A stretch of DNA of 64,000 nucleotides. It comes from Candidatus Pseudomonas phytovorans (GTDB lineage Bacteria > Pseudomonadota > Gammaproteobacteria > Pseudomonadales > Pseudomonadaceae). Location: the NCBI GenBank assembly GCA_029202525.1, contig CP119325.1:6112001-6176000 (forward strand), read 5' to 3'. Positions 49,166-57,219 of the stretch are shown piece by piece (the first letter of the stretch is position 1; every line of letters starts with the position of its first letter). The notes beneath the pieces were generated by a model. That model was not told where the DNA came from and did not search any database. It saw only the letters and a program-made list of their open reading frames with translations. Made by a program: the position numbers and the translations under genes.

Positions 49166-49876
49166 ATGAGCCAGCCGTTGATCGAACTGCACGACCTGGT
49201 ATTCGCCTGGGCAGGTCAGCCGCCGTTGCTGGATATTCCGGCATTTCGCCTGGACGCGGGTGAAGCCCTGTTTCTCAAGGGCCCCAGCGGCAGTGGCAAG
49301 ACCACCTTGCTGGGCCTGCTGGGCGGGGTGAACGTGCCGGCCCTGGGCCGCATCCAGTTGCTCGGCCAGGACCTCGGCAAGCTCGGCCAGGGTGCCCGTG
49401 ACCGCTTCCGGGTCGATCACACGGGTTACATCTTCCAGCAGTTCAACCTGCTGCCGTTCCTCTCGGTACGTGAAAACGTCGAGTTGCCCTGCCGCTTCTC
49501 GCACAGCCGCAAAGCCCGCGCCGAGCAGCGTCATGGCAGTGTCGACCAGGCGGCCAGCACACTGCTGGCCCACCTGGGCCTGGACGACCCCGCCTTGCTT
49601 GCCCGGCGCGCCGACAGCCTGTCGATCGGCCAACAGCAACGGGTTGCCGCAGCCCGTGCATTGATCGGCCAGCCAGAACTGGTGATCGCCGACGAACCGA
49701 CCTCGGCGCTGGACGCCGATACCCGCGAAGCGTTCATCCGCCTGCTGTTCGATGAATGCCGCGCAGCCGGTGCCAGCCTGCTGTTCGTCAGCCACGACCA
49801 GAGCCTGGCGCCGCTGTTCGACCGCCACCTGTCGCTGACCGAACTCAACCGCGCCGCCAAGCCCCGGGAGGCCTGA
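49166..49876 (+). CDS. ABC transporter ATP-binding protein (zinc-starvation operon)
   Basis: A 236-aa ATPase of the LolD/MacB family: Walker A GPSGSGKTTLL near residue 40, Q-loop YIFQQFNLLPFLSVREN, signature LSIGQQQRVAAARAL, Walker B LVIADEPTSALD and H-loop LLFVSHDQSL. Genes of this family export or extract molecules from the inner membrane rather than import, which is surprising for zinc supply. The start is one base after the previous stop; it overlaps the permease gene by one base (TGATG). Confidence 0.9.
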   Translation: MSQPLIELHDLVFAWAGQPPLLDIPAFRLDAGEALFLKGPSGSGKTTLLGLLGGVNVPALGRIQLLGQDLGKLGQGARDRFRVDHTGYIFQQFNLLPFLSVRENVELPCRFSHSRKARAEQRHGSVDQAASTLLAHLGLDDPALLARRADSLSIGQQQRVAAARALIGQPELVIADEPTSALDADTREAFIRLLFDECRAAGASLLFVSHDQSLAPLFDRHLSLTELNRAAKPREA

Positions 49877-51141
49877 TGTACCTGCTTCGCCTTGCCCTGG
49901 CCAGCCTGGCCAACCGCCGCTTCACCGCCTTTCTCACCGCCTTTGCCATCGCCCTGTCAGTGTGCCTGCTGCTGGCCGTGGAACGCGTTCGCACCGAAGC
50001 CCGCGCCAGCTTCGCCAGCACCATCAGCGGCACCGACCTGATCGTCGGCGCCCGCTCCGGTTCGGTGAACCTGCTGCTGTATTCGGTGTTTCGCATTGGC
50101 AACGCGACCAACAACATCCGTTGGGACAGCTTCCAGCACTATGCCCAGGACCCACGAGTGAAGTGGGCGATCCCTATTTCGCTGGGCGATTCGCACCGCG
50201 GCTACAGAGTGATGGGTACCACCAGTGACTACTTCAGCCATTACCAGTACGGCCGTCGCCAGCATCTGGAACTGAGTCAGGGGCGTGAGTTTGCCAGCGA
50301 CCCGTTCGAGGTGGTGCTAGGCGCTGAAGTGGCCGATGCGTTGCACTACAAGCTGGGCGACAAACTGGTGCTGGCCCACGGCGTGGCAGCCATCAGCCTG
50401 GTCAAGCATGACGACAAGCCGTTCACCGTAGTGGGTGTGCTCAAGCGCACCGGCACACCGGTCGACCGCACCCTGCATATCAGCCTGGGCGGTATGGAGG
50501 CCATCCACATCGACTGGCACAACGGCGTGCCCGCCCGTGGCGCCGGACGCATCAGCGCCGAGCAGGCACGCACGATGGACCTGCAACCTGCCGCCATCAC
50601 CGCGTTCATGCTGGGCCTGAACAACAAGATCGCAACCTTCAGCCTGCAGCGGGAGATCAACGAGTACCGCAGCGAGCCGTTGCTGGCGATCCTGCCTGGG
50701 GTAGCCCTGCAAGAACTCTGGAGCCTGATGGGCACGGCGGAACAAGCGTTATTCGTGGTGTCGCTGTTCGTGGTGCTGACCGGTCTGATCGGCATGCTCA
50801 CAGCGATTCTCACTAGCCTCAACGAGCGCCGGCGGGAGATGGCGATCTTGCGCTCGGTAGGTGCAAGGCCATGGCATATCGCGGGGCTGCTGGTGCTGGA
50901 GGCATTGTCGCTGGCAGCGGTCGGGATCGTGGCCGGGCTTGGCTTGCTGTATGCGGGGATTGCCCTGGCGCAAGGGTACGTGCAGGCCAACTATGGTTTG
51001 TATTTGCCACTGGCGCTGCCGAGTGCTCACGAATGGAACTTGCTGGCTATCATCCTCGGGGCCGCCCTGCTGATGGGCAGTGTGCCGGCGTGGCGGGCTT
51101 ATCGGCAGTCGTTGGCCGATGGCCTGTCCATACACCTCTGA
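49876..51141 (+). CDS. FtsX/MacB-type ABC transporter permease (zinc-starvation operon)
   Basis: A 421-aa permease with the MacB/LolCE layout: N-terminal membrane helix (about 14-38), a periplasmic core domain (about 45-270; GTDLIVGARSGSVNLLLYSVFRIGNATNNI), then three C-terminal helices (FVVSLFVVLTGLIGMLTAIL, LVLEALSLAAVGIVAGLGLLYAG, LLAIILGAALLMGSVPAW). The cytosolic loop SLNERRREMAILRSVGA is the coupling motif for the ATPase. ATG 49876 overlaps the ATPase stop. Substrate unknown. Confidence 0.9.
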   Translation: MYLLRLALASLANRRFTAFLTAFAIALSVCLLLAVERVRTEARASFASTISGTDLIVGARSGSVNLLLYSVFRIGNATNNIRWDSFQHYAQDPRVKWAIPISLGDSHRGYRVMGTTSDYFSHYQYGRRQHLELSQGREFASDPFEVVLGAEVADALHYKLGDKLVLAHGVAAISLVKHDDKPFTVVGVLKRTGTPVDRTLHISLGGMEAIHIDWHNGVPARGAGRISAEQARTMDLQPAAITAFMLGLNNKIATFSLQREINEYRSEPLLAILPGVALQELWSLMGTAEQALFVVSLFVVLTGLIGMLTAILTSLNERRREMAILRSVGARPWHIAGLLVLEALSLAAVGIVAGLGLLYAGIALAQGYVQANYGLYLPLALPSAHEWNLLAIILGAALLMGSVPAWRAYRQSLADGLSIHL

Positions 51142-51174
51142 GTGCCAGTAATGATCAAGTACCTCACTGCCTTC

Positions 51175-51265
51175 TTCGCGGGCACGCCCGCTCCCACAGG
51201 GATTCCCACAGGTTTCGAACCTTGCGCAAGACCTGTGGGAGCGGGCATGCTCGCGAAGAGGCCGG
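51175..51265. repeat. REP pair between the permease and DUF3299 genes
   Basis: TTCGCGGGCACGCCCGCTCC... (51175-51200) and the complementary copy from about 51230 to 51265, ending CTCGCGAAGAGGCCGG. The right-hand copy ends three bases before the next start codon. Confidence 0.9.
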
Positions 51266-51267
51266 CA

Positions 51268-51780
51268 ATGCACATGCTGCTAGCCCTGCTGCTGTTGGTC
51301 GCGATGCCCCTATGGGCCGCCGACCCCAAGGAGCTGGACTGGCCTGCCCTGATCCCCGAAGGCGCGCCGGTCATCCCGCCGCAGCTGGCACCGCTGCACG
51401 ACATGTCGCAGCTCAGCAACGCCTTGTCTGCCGAGTCCGCCCCACCCGCACGCCAGCAGGCACCCGACGCACCCGTGGTAAAAAGCCTCGACGGCCAGCA
51501 GGTCAAGCTGCCTGGCTACATCGTGCCACTGGAGGTCAGTGAAGAAGGCCGCACCACCGAATTCCTGCTGGTCCCTTACTACGGCGCGTGCATCCACGTA
51601 CCGCCCCCTCCGTCGAACCAGATCGTGCATATTTTCAGCGAGATGGGCGTGCGCGTCGAAGACCTTTACCAGCCCTACTGGATCGAGGGAAAGATGCAGG
51701 TTAGAGCCTCCAGCAGCGAGCTGGCCGACGCCGGCTACCAGATGGAAGCCGAGAAAATATACGCTTATGAGCTGAAATGA
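51268..51780 (+). CDS. Exported DUF3299 protein (last gene of the Zur operon)
   Basis: A 170-aa protein with an N-terminal signal or anchor (MHMLLALLLLVAMPLWAADP) followed by the DUF3299 domain: VKLPGYIVPLEVSEEGRTTEFLLVPYYGACIHVPPPPSNQIVHI, with a conserved Cys-Ile-His that could bind metal. ATG 51268 (or 51274) is supported by the hydrophobic stretch starting there; the frame upstream encodes REP sequence. The apparent ribosome-binding site AAGAGG (51256-51261) is part of the REP copy. It completes the operon with the His-rich protein and the ABC pair. Function unknown. Confidence 0.82.
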   Translation: MHMLLALLLLVAMPLWAADPKELDWPALIPEGAPVIPPQLAPLHDMSQLSNALSAESAPPARQQAPDAPVVKSLDGQQVKLPGYIVPLEVSEEGRTTEFLLVPYYGACIHVPPPPSNQIVHIFSEMGVRVEDLYQPYWIEGKMQVRASSSELADAGYQMEAEKIYAYELK

Positions 51781-51810
51781 GAACCGCTTCGAATTCGTAA
51801 CGCCGCTTCT

Positions 51811-51824
51811 TTGAGCTGGGTCAA
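51811..51824 (+). promoter_or_regulatory. Anr/FNR-like box upstream of ompW
   Basis: TTGAGCTGGGTCAA fits the Anr/FNR pattern TTGAT-N4-RTCAA at nine of ten arm positions. A -10-like TACCAT (51847-51852) follows at the distance expected for class II activation, giving a start near 51859. Confidence 0.6.
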
Positions 51825-51889
51825 ACAATCCGTTTAGACAGCTCCGTACCATTGGACTACTCGATTAATAACGTCCTTTGGGAGCTTCC

Positions 51890-52573
51890 ATGAACAAGTC
51901 TTTGCTCGGCGCCTCGCTTGTGGCCCTTGCGCTCGCCGCCCCTGCCGCCCACGCCTACCAGGCAGGGGACATGATCCTGCGCGCAGGCGCCATCACCACT
52001 GCCCCGAACGAGAGCAGCGGCGACCTGAAGTTCGACGGTAACAAGGTGTCTGGCACCAAAGCGACCCTGGACAGCGACACCCAATTGGGCCTGACCTTTG
52101 CCTACATGCTCACCGACCATATCGGCCTGGAACTGCTGGCAGCCACCCCGTTCAAGCACACCGTCGGCGTAAAAGGCCTGGGCGGCGGGCTGGACGGCAA
52201 GCTGGCGGACATCAAGCAACTGCCGCCGACCCTGTCGCTGCAGTACTACCCGATGGAGCCGAATTCGCGCTTCCAGCCGTACGCCGGTGTCGGTATCAAC
52301 TACACACTGTTCTTTGACGAAGACCTGAGCAGCGCCCGCAAGCAACAAGGCTTCAGCAACCTCAAGCTGCAGGATTCGGTAGGTATTGCCGGCCAGTTGG
52401 GCATGGACTACATGCTGACCGACAACCTGCTGGTCAACGCCTCCGTCTGGTATGTCGACATCGACACCAAGGCCAGCGTCAACGGGCCGACCGCGCTGGG
52501 TTACAGCAAGACCAAGGTAAACGTCGAAGTAGACCCATGGGTTTACATGGTCGGCCTTGGCTACAAGTTCTGA
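51890..52573 (+). CDS. ompW: OmpW-family outer-membrane protein
   Basis: A 227-aa protein with a signal peptide (MNKSLLGASLVALALAAPAAHA) and the OmpW 8-strand barrel pattern: YQAGDMILRAGAITTAPNESS, LTFAYMLTDHIGLELLAATPFKHTV, LPPTLSLQYYPMEPNSRFQPYAGVGINYTLFFDE and a C-terminal VGLGYKF with terminal phenylalanine. OmpW forms a narrow hydrophobic channel. GGGAGC precedes ATG 51890. An Anr-like box upstream suggests control by oxygen, as reported for OmpW by FNR in enterics. Its end overlaps the MFS gene by 13 bases. Confidence 0.93.
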   Translation: MNKSLLGASLVALALAAPAAHAYQAGDMILRAGAITTAPNESSGDLKFDGNKVSGTKATLDSDTQLGLTFAYMLTDHIGLELLAATPFKHTVGVKGLGGGLDGKLADIKQLPPTLSLQYYPMEPNSRFQPYAGVGINYTLFFDEDLSSARKQQGFSNLKLQDSVGIAGQLGMDYMLTDNLLVNASVWYVDIDTKASVNGPTALGYSKTKVNVEVDPWVYMVGLGYKF

Positions 52574-53766
52574 CCTGAACACTGCAGGGCGGCTTCGGCC
52601 GCCCTTGCGCGCTGTAGCCATAGCCAGTAGCCCAGCGCTGTTGCGCTGATGGCCATGCCAAGCCCACACACCGCAGCCCAACCCCAGTGGGCATGCACCC
52701 AACTCGCAAGCACCGCCCCCAGCCCGCTGCCAAGCGAATAGCAGCACATGTAGGCGCCAATCAAGCGGCTGGCCATCGCGCCACGCCCTGCCAGCAACAA
52801 CGTCTGGTTGGTGACATGCACCGCCTGCACGGCAAAGTCCAGCATCAGCACACCGAGCACGAAGACCAGTAGCGAATGCCCGATAAAGGCCGTGGGCAAC
52901 CACGACAGCGTCAGCACGGCCAGCGCCAGCCCGGTGGTGCGCTCTCCCAGACCCTGGTCGGCCAGGCGACCGGCGCGCGATGCCGCCAAAGTACCTGCAA
53001 CACCTGCCAGGCCGAACAGGCCGATCTCTGTATGGCTCAAAGCCAATGGCGCAGCGCTGAGGGGCATGACCATGGTGCTCCATAGCACACTGAACGCAGC
53101 GAAGATCAACACGCCAAACACACCACGCTGGCGCAGCAGCCGGTCTTCCCGATACAGACGCCACTGGGACACGAGCATCGCCCGATAACCCGACCGCTGC
53201 AATGGCGGTTGCCCGCTGGGCAGGTTGCGCCACAGCACCAGGGCCAACAGCATCAGCAGCCCTGCAGCAACCAGATAAACACTGCGCCAACCCGTCAGGT
53301 CGGCCAACCCACCCGCCACCAGGCGCGCCAACAGAATCCCCAGTACCACGCCGCTGGTAACGGTGCCCACGGCCCGGCCTTGCTGACCGGGTGAGGCCAG
53401 GCCGGCCGCATGCGCCACCATTACCTGCACCATGACGGCCATCAGCCCGGTGACGGCCAAGGCCAGCAGCAACATCGCCCAGCTGGGCGCCATGCCGACG
53501 CCCACCAGCGCCACGGCCGAGAACAGCAACTGGCCCAGCAGCAGGCGTTTACGGTCGATCAGGTCCCCCAGCGGCACGATCAGCAGCAGCCCCAGGGCGT
53601 AACCTGCCTGGGTCGCGCCGACGACCCAGCCAATCTGCTGCTGCGCCACGCCCAGGTCGGCAGCCATCGATTCAAGCAAAGGTTGGGCGAAGTACACCGT
53701 CGCCACCGCCATGGCGCTGGTGATGGCAAGCAGCAGGGTTATCCCGCGTGTCAGCACAGAAGTCAT
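52561..53766 (-). CDS. MFS transporter (drug efflux-like)
   Basis: A 401-aa major facilitator with about 12 hydrophobic segments. The cytosolic loop 2-3 motif reads GDLIDRKRLLLGQL, and the N-terminus has the ATVYFAQPLLESMAADLGV motif common in the YdhP/ProP-like pumps near HxlR regulators. Proton-driven export of a small compound is likely; substrate unknown. ATG 53766 is preceded by GAGGCC. It is divergent from an HxlR regulator gene, with an operator-like repeat pair between them, so regulation by that protein is probable. Its 3' end overlaps ompW. Confidence 0.9.
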   Translation of the reverse strand: MTSVLTRGITLLLAITSAMAVATVYFAQPLLESMAADLGVAQQQIGWVVGATQAGYALGLLLIVPLGDLIDRKRLLLGQLLFSAVALVGVGMAPSWAMLLLALAVTGLMAVMVQVMVAHAAGLASPGQQGRAVGTVTSGVVLGILLARLVAGGLADLTGWRSVYLVAAGLLMLLALVLWRNLPSGQPPLQRSGYRAMLVSQWRLYREDRLLRQRGVFGVLIFAAFSVLWSTMVMPLSAAPLALSHTEIGLFGLAGVAGTLAASRAGRLADQGLGERTTGLALAVLTLSWLPTAFIGHSLLVFVLGVLMLDFAVQAVHVTNQTLLLAGRGAMASRLIGAYMCCYSLGSGLGAVLASWVHAHWGWAAVCGLGMAISATALGYWLWLQRARAAEAALQCSGQNL

Positions 53767-53786
53767 CGGGCAGGCCTCGTTAAGTT

Positions 53787-53803
53787 GGTTTCGATTTGAA
53801 ACC
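53787..53803. promoter_or_regulatory. Palindromic operator 1 in the MFS/HxlR divergent region
   Basis: GGTTTCGATTTGAAACC has perfect 6-bp arms GGTTTC/GAAACC around a 5-bp centre. It lies 21-37 bases before the MFS start and is a good candidate for the HxlR-type regulator's site. Confidence 0.65.
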
Positions 53804-53826
53804 ACTTCTGGCTATTTAGCAAATGT

Positions 53827-53843
53827 AGTTTTAATCTGCAACC
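53827..53843. promoter_or_regulatory. Operator 2, imperfect copy of operator 1
   Basis: AGTTTTAATCTGCAACC agrees with operator 1 at 12 of 17 positions in the same orientation, 40 bases away (four helical turns). It lies 25-41 bases before the regulator start. Confidence 0.55.
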
Positions 53844-53867
53844 AGATATCCAGAACAGGCTTACTTC

Positions 53868-54311
53868 ATGCTCGATGAAAACAATGCGCAATGCCCCGTG
53901 GCCCGAGCCCTGGAGGTATTGGGTGATCGCTGGGCGTTGATGATCCTGCGCGACGCATTCGATGGCTTGCGGCGCTTCAGCGAGTTTCAGAAAAACCTGG
54001 GGCTGGCGAAGAACATCCTCGCCTCACGGCTCAAGCTGTTGGTGGAAAGTGGGCTACTGATGACACAGCCAGCATCGGATGGCAGTGCGTACAAGGAATA
54101 TGTACTGACCGAGAAAGGGCGGTCGGTGTTTCCGGTGGTGGTTGGCTTGAGGCAGTGGGGGGAGCGGTATCTGTTTGAGGTGGGTGAGGCGCGTTCGGAG
54201 TTGGTGGAAGGGGCTACCGGACAAGCCCTTGAGACTTTACAGGTGCGGACCCAGGATGGGCGGGCCTTGGCAGCAGAGGATTGCCTGCGCAGAGTTGTGC
54301 GGCACGGGTGA
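53868..54311 (+). CDS. HxlR-family transcriptional regulator
   Basis: A 147-aa MarR/HxlR-type winged-helix protein. The typical opening CPVARALEVLGDRWALMILRDAFDGLRRFSEFQKNLGLAKNILASRLKLLVESGLL covers the HTH and recognition helix, and a wing (AYKEYVLTEKGRSVFPVVVGLRQWGERY) follows. The cysteine at residue 9 is conserved in many members, some of which sense aldehydes or oxidants. It is divergent from an MFS pump gene and two palindromes lie between them. It probably represses the pump and perhaps itself. The frame starts at ATG 53868. Confidence 0.9.
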   Translation: MLDENNAQCPVARALEVLGDRWALMILRDAFDGLRRFSEFQKNLGLAKNILASRLKLLVESGLLMTQPASDGSAYKEYVLTEKGRSVFPVVVGLRQWGERYLFEVGEARSELVEGATGQALETLQVRTQDGRALAAEDCLRRVVRHG

Positions 54312-54315
54312 CTTT

Positions 54316-54334
54316 GGGGCTGCTGCGCAGCCCC
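54316..54334. terminator. Hairpin between convergent hxlR-type and epimerase genes
   Basis: GGGGCTGC-TGC-GCAGCCCC, a perfect 8-bp stem with a 3-nt loop in a 30-base gap. There is no T run on either side, so any termination would be weak or bidirectional. Confidence 0.55.
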
Positions 54335-54341
54335 AGCGTTA

Positions 54342-55274
54342 TCAGCTTTTACCGAGAAGCTTGGCCAGGCCCTCGACCATCGGCGTCGCCTGCGGAAACT
54401 CGAACCGCGCCAGCAACCGCTGGTTATCCGCCCGCGAATGGCGAATATCACCCGAACGCGCCGCCACATGGCTGATCGCCGGCAATTTGCCCACCACCTG
54501 CTCCAGTGCCACCAGCAACTGGTTCAGCGAGGTGGCCTGGTTGAGGCCGATGTTCACCGCCCCCTCCTCGACCTGCGGCTGCTCCAGCGCCTGCACCATC
54601 ACCTGCACCAGGTCACCCACGTAAAGGAAGTCGCGGGTCTGCTCGCCATCGCCAAAGATGGTGATCGGCAAGCCCTGCACGGCACGCTCGCAGAAAATGC
54701 TGATTACCCCGGAATACGGCGAGGACGGGTCCTGGCGTGGCCCGAAAATATTGAAGAAGCGGAACACCACCGGCTCCAGCCCATGCTGGCGTCGGTAAAA
54801 GTCCAGGTACTGCTCACTGGCCAGCTTGTCCACTGCGTAGGGGGTCAGCGGCGCCTTGGGCGTGTCTTCGGCGATCGACTCACCCTCGCCATTGTTGCCG
54901 TACACCGCCGCGCTGGAGGCGAACAACACCCGGCGCAGCCCCTGCACGCGCATGGCTTCGCACACGTTGAGGGTGCCGATGAAGTTGCTCTGGTGGGTAC
55001 GCACCGGGTCTTCGACCGAGGCCTGCACCGAAGCCACCGCCGCCAGGTGCACCACGGCACTGCAGCCTGCCGCAGCCTGCGTGACCAGCCCCGCGTCGGC
55101 GACATCGCCTTCGATCAGTTGCAGCCGTGGGTGGTCAACCTGCAGGTTGCTTCGCCGGCCAGTGGAGAAGTCGTCGAGAATGCGCACGGCGTAGCCTTTG
55201 TCCAACAACGCATCGCACAGGTGGGAGCCAATGAAGCCGGCACCGCCGGTGATCAGGATGGGGGCGTCAGCCAT
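54342..55274 (-). CDS. NAD-dependent epimerase/dehydratase (extended SDR)
   Basis: A 310-aa extended SDR similar to UDP-glucose 4-epimerases and related sugar-nucleotide enzymes. The NAD motif is ILITGGAGFIGSHL, the catalytic triad S/YxxxK appears as FASSAAVYGN and TPYAVDKLASEQY, and RFFNIFGPRQDPSSPYSGVIS is the substrate loop. It overlaps the upstream RmlD-like gene by eight bases; ATG 55274 starts the Rossmann strand, and longer starts are unlikely. It probably acts in surface polysaccharide sugar synthesis; the exact sugar is unknown. Confidence 0.9.
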   Translation of the reverse strand: MADAPILITGGAGFIGSHLCDALLDKGYAVRILDDFSTGRRSNLQVDHPRLQLIEGDVADAGLVTQAAAGCSAVVHLAAVASVQASVEDPVRTHQSNFIGTLNVCEAMRVQGLRRVLFASSAAVYGNNGEGESIAEDTPKAPLTPYAVDKLASEQYLDFYRRQHGLEPVVFRFFNIFGPRQDPSSPYSGVISIFCERAVQGLPITIFGDGEQTRDFLYVGDLVQVMVQALEQPQVEEGAVNIGLNQATSLNQLLVALEQVVGKLPAISHVAARSGDIRHSRADNQRLLARFEFPQATPMVEGLAKLLGKS

Positions 55275-56151
55275 GGCGGTAGAACCGGTCAAGTAGGGGC
55301 GGCAAGCCAGCGCGCCAGGCACGCGGCTTGATGCCGAAGGTATGAAGGATTTTCTTGCATGCCAGTACGGCGTGCTGCGGCTCTTCGCTGGCGTCCGGCC
55401 GCGCGGCATGGGCCTGCGGCGTCGGCGCCTGCACGGCCAGCTGGCGGTACTGGCCTGCTTCGGTAAGGATCGCCTGGCCCAGCGCCAACGGCGTGGTCGC
55501 CTCGTTGCCGGCGTAATGGTAGGTGCCCCACAGCGGCGCACTGCAATCGAGTTGCTTGAGCACCGACAGGATCACCCGGGCGGCATCGTCGACCGGTGTC
55601 GGGTTGCCCCGCCGGTCATCGGCCAGCAGCAGCTCTTGCGGTTGCTCGGCACGGGTCAGGAAGCGGCCCAGCGACCCGTCGATGCTCTCGTCGAGCAACC
55701 AGCCAAAGCGCAGCAATACATGCTGTGGGCAGGCCGCACGCACGCTCTGCTCGATGCGCCAAAGCGCCTGGCCACGCAGGCCCAGCGGCACGGGCTCGTC
55801 CTTTTCGCTGTAGGCCGTGGCCCGCGAACCATCGAACACCCGGTAGCTGGAAGGCTGCACCAAGGTGATCTGATGGTGCTGGCACAGCTCTGCCAGCCGC
55901 TCCACTGCCCGCTCCTGTTGAGCCAGGCGTTGCTCGCTGACTGACTCGGCCTGGAACCAGTCGAAGTAATAGGCCAGGTTGACCAAGGCTTCGGGGCGGT
56001 GATCGTCGAGCAACTGAGTGAGGCTGGCTGGTGTCCAGCCGTTCTCGGGCGGGCGCGGTGCCAGGAAAGTGATGTCCTCCTCGGCCCCAAGACGAATCAG
56101 CGCTTGCCCGAGGGCATTGCCACCACCCAACAGCATTAGGCGCATACGCAT
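55267..56151 (-). CDS. RmlD-like NAD-dependent sugar reductase
   Basis: A 294-aa SDR resembling dTDP-4-dehydrorhamnose reductase: an N-terminal dinucleotide loop LLGGGNALGQALI, then EALVNLAYYFDWFQAE (active-site neighbourhood), VQPSSYRVFDGS and GRFLTRA. The YxxxK motif is not clean (YSEKDEPVPLG), so activity may differ from RmlD. It is cotranslated with the epimerase by an eight-base overlap; they may act in consecutive steps on a nucleotide sugar. No glycosyltransferase or transport genes are next to them. Confidence 0.8.
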   Translation of the reverse strand: MRMRLMLLGGGNALGQALIRLGAEEDITFLAPRPPENGWTPASLTQLLDDHRPEALVNLAYYFDWFQAESVSEQRLAQQERAVERLAELCQHHQITLVQPSSYRVFDGSRATAYSEKDEPVPLGLRGQALWRIEQSVRAACPQHVLLRFGWLLDESIDGSLGRFLTRAEQPQELLLADDRRGNPTPVDDAARVILSVLKQLDCSAPLWGTYHYAGNEATTPLALGQAILTEAGQYRQLAVQAPTPQAHAARPDASEEPQHAVLACKKILHTFGIKPRAWRAGLPPLLDRFYRHG

Positions 56152-56414
56152 AGAGTCAGCAGATCCGGAGAGGTTGATGAAGGAAAGGGGTCATTTTGCG
56201 GTTTCCGGGCGGGGAAGTCCAACGTCGAGCCTCGTCAAGGCCTCAGGGGGTAGTGGATCTGAAGTTTCACAGGACGACACAGCCCGGCAGAAAAATTTCC
56301 TACGACACATCAGGAAAGAGCTGACTTTCCCGCAGAGGCGTAACTGCATTGAATAGTTGACTCTCTTGCTTGCCAGCCAGGGAGCTTCCTCCCAAGAAGT
56401 ACAAGGAACGTTCA
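56152..56414. other. 263-base gap upstream of the TauE gene, no gene seen
   Basis: A lower-G+C stretch between divergent genes. It should hold the promoters for the two sugar genes (minus) and the TauE gene (plus). No clear -35/-10 pair, operator palindrome or small frame was recognised. Confidence 0.45.
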
Positions 56415-57211
56415 ATGTCTCTGATCGAAATCGATTTGACGCTTGTTCTGATACTCGCGCTCGTTGCACTCATGGCCGGCTTTTTCGATGCTATCGCCGG
56501 AGGCGGAGGCTTGATCACGCTCCCTGTGCTATTTATCGCCGGTATAGAACCCTTGGCAGCAATTGCGACCAATAAATTCCAAGCCGCTTCGGCGACCGTT
56601 TCGGCTACATGTGCTTTCGCCCGTAAAGGCATGATCGACTGGAGGCGGGGCAGTCCAATGGCGGTCATGTCGTTTATCGGAGGGGCTCTGGGGCCTTATC
56701 CATAACCTACGTGCCCAAAAGCCTTTTGCAGGCATGCGTCCCACCCTTGCTGATCCTGATCGCAATTTACTTTGCCTTTAGTCCAAAGCCGAATGAGCAG
56801 GCGCGCAAGGCGAAGTTATCGACTAGCCTGTTCTGCGTAACGGTTGCGCCAATCATTGGGTTTTATGACGGTATCTTTGGCCCCGGCGTCGGCTCGTTCT
56901 TCATGCTGGCCTGCGTAGTTCTACTAGGCCAGCAGCTGATACAGGCCGTGTGCACCAGCAAGCTTTTGAACGCAGCCTGCAACCTGGGCGCGTTGTCAGT
57001 CTTTTTACTCAGCGGAGCGATCATCTGGCCGCTGGCGCTGGCAATGGCGATTGCCGCCTTTCTGGGTGCACAACTAGGTGCGCGCTGCGCAGTTCGTTTC
57101 GGCTCTCGCCTCATAAAGCCGTTGCTGGTCAGTGTCTGCATCATCATGGCATTCAAACTACTGCTCGACACGGGCAATCCACTCGGCGAATGGCTTGATC
57201 AGTTTTTCTAG
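56415..57211 (+). pseudogene. Frameshifted TauE/SafE-family permease
   Basis: The first reading frame (MSLIEIDLTLVLILALVALMAGFFDAIAGGGG...) runs from ATG 56415 to a stop at 56703-56705. The second frame continues from about 56691 (ALSITYVPKSLLQACVPPLLILIA...) to a TAG at 57211. Adding one G to the run GGGG at 56690-56693 gives an unbroken protein of about 265 aa, GALGALSITYVPKSLL, with eight or so membrane segments. TauE/SafE proteins move sulphite, sulphonates or other anions across the inner membrane. AAGGAACG precedes the start. Either a real disruption or a one-base sequencing error. Confidence 0.88.
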
Positions 57212-57219
57212 AGGGCGCC

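Noticed and set aside
51142..51267. N-terminal extension of the DUF3299 protein through the REP pair
   Set aside because: The extra residues are REP-encoded and the export signal begins at ATG 51268.
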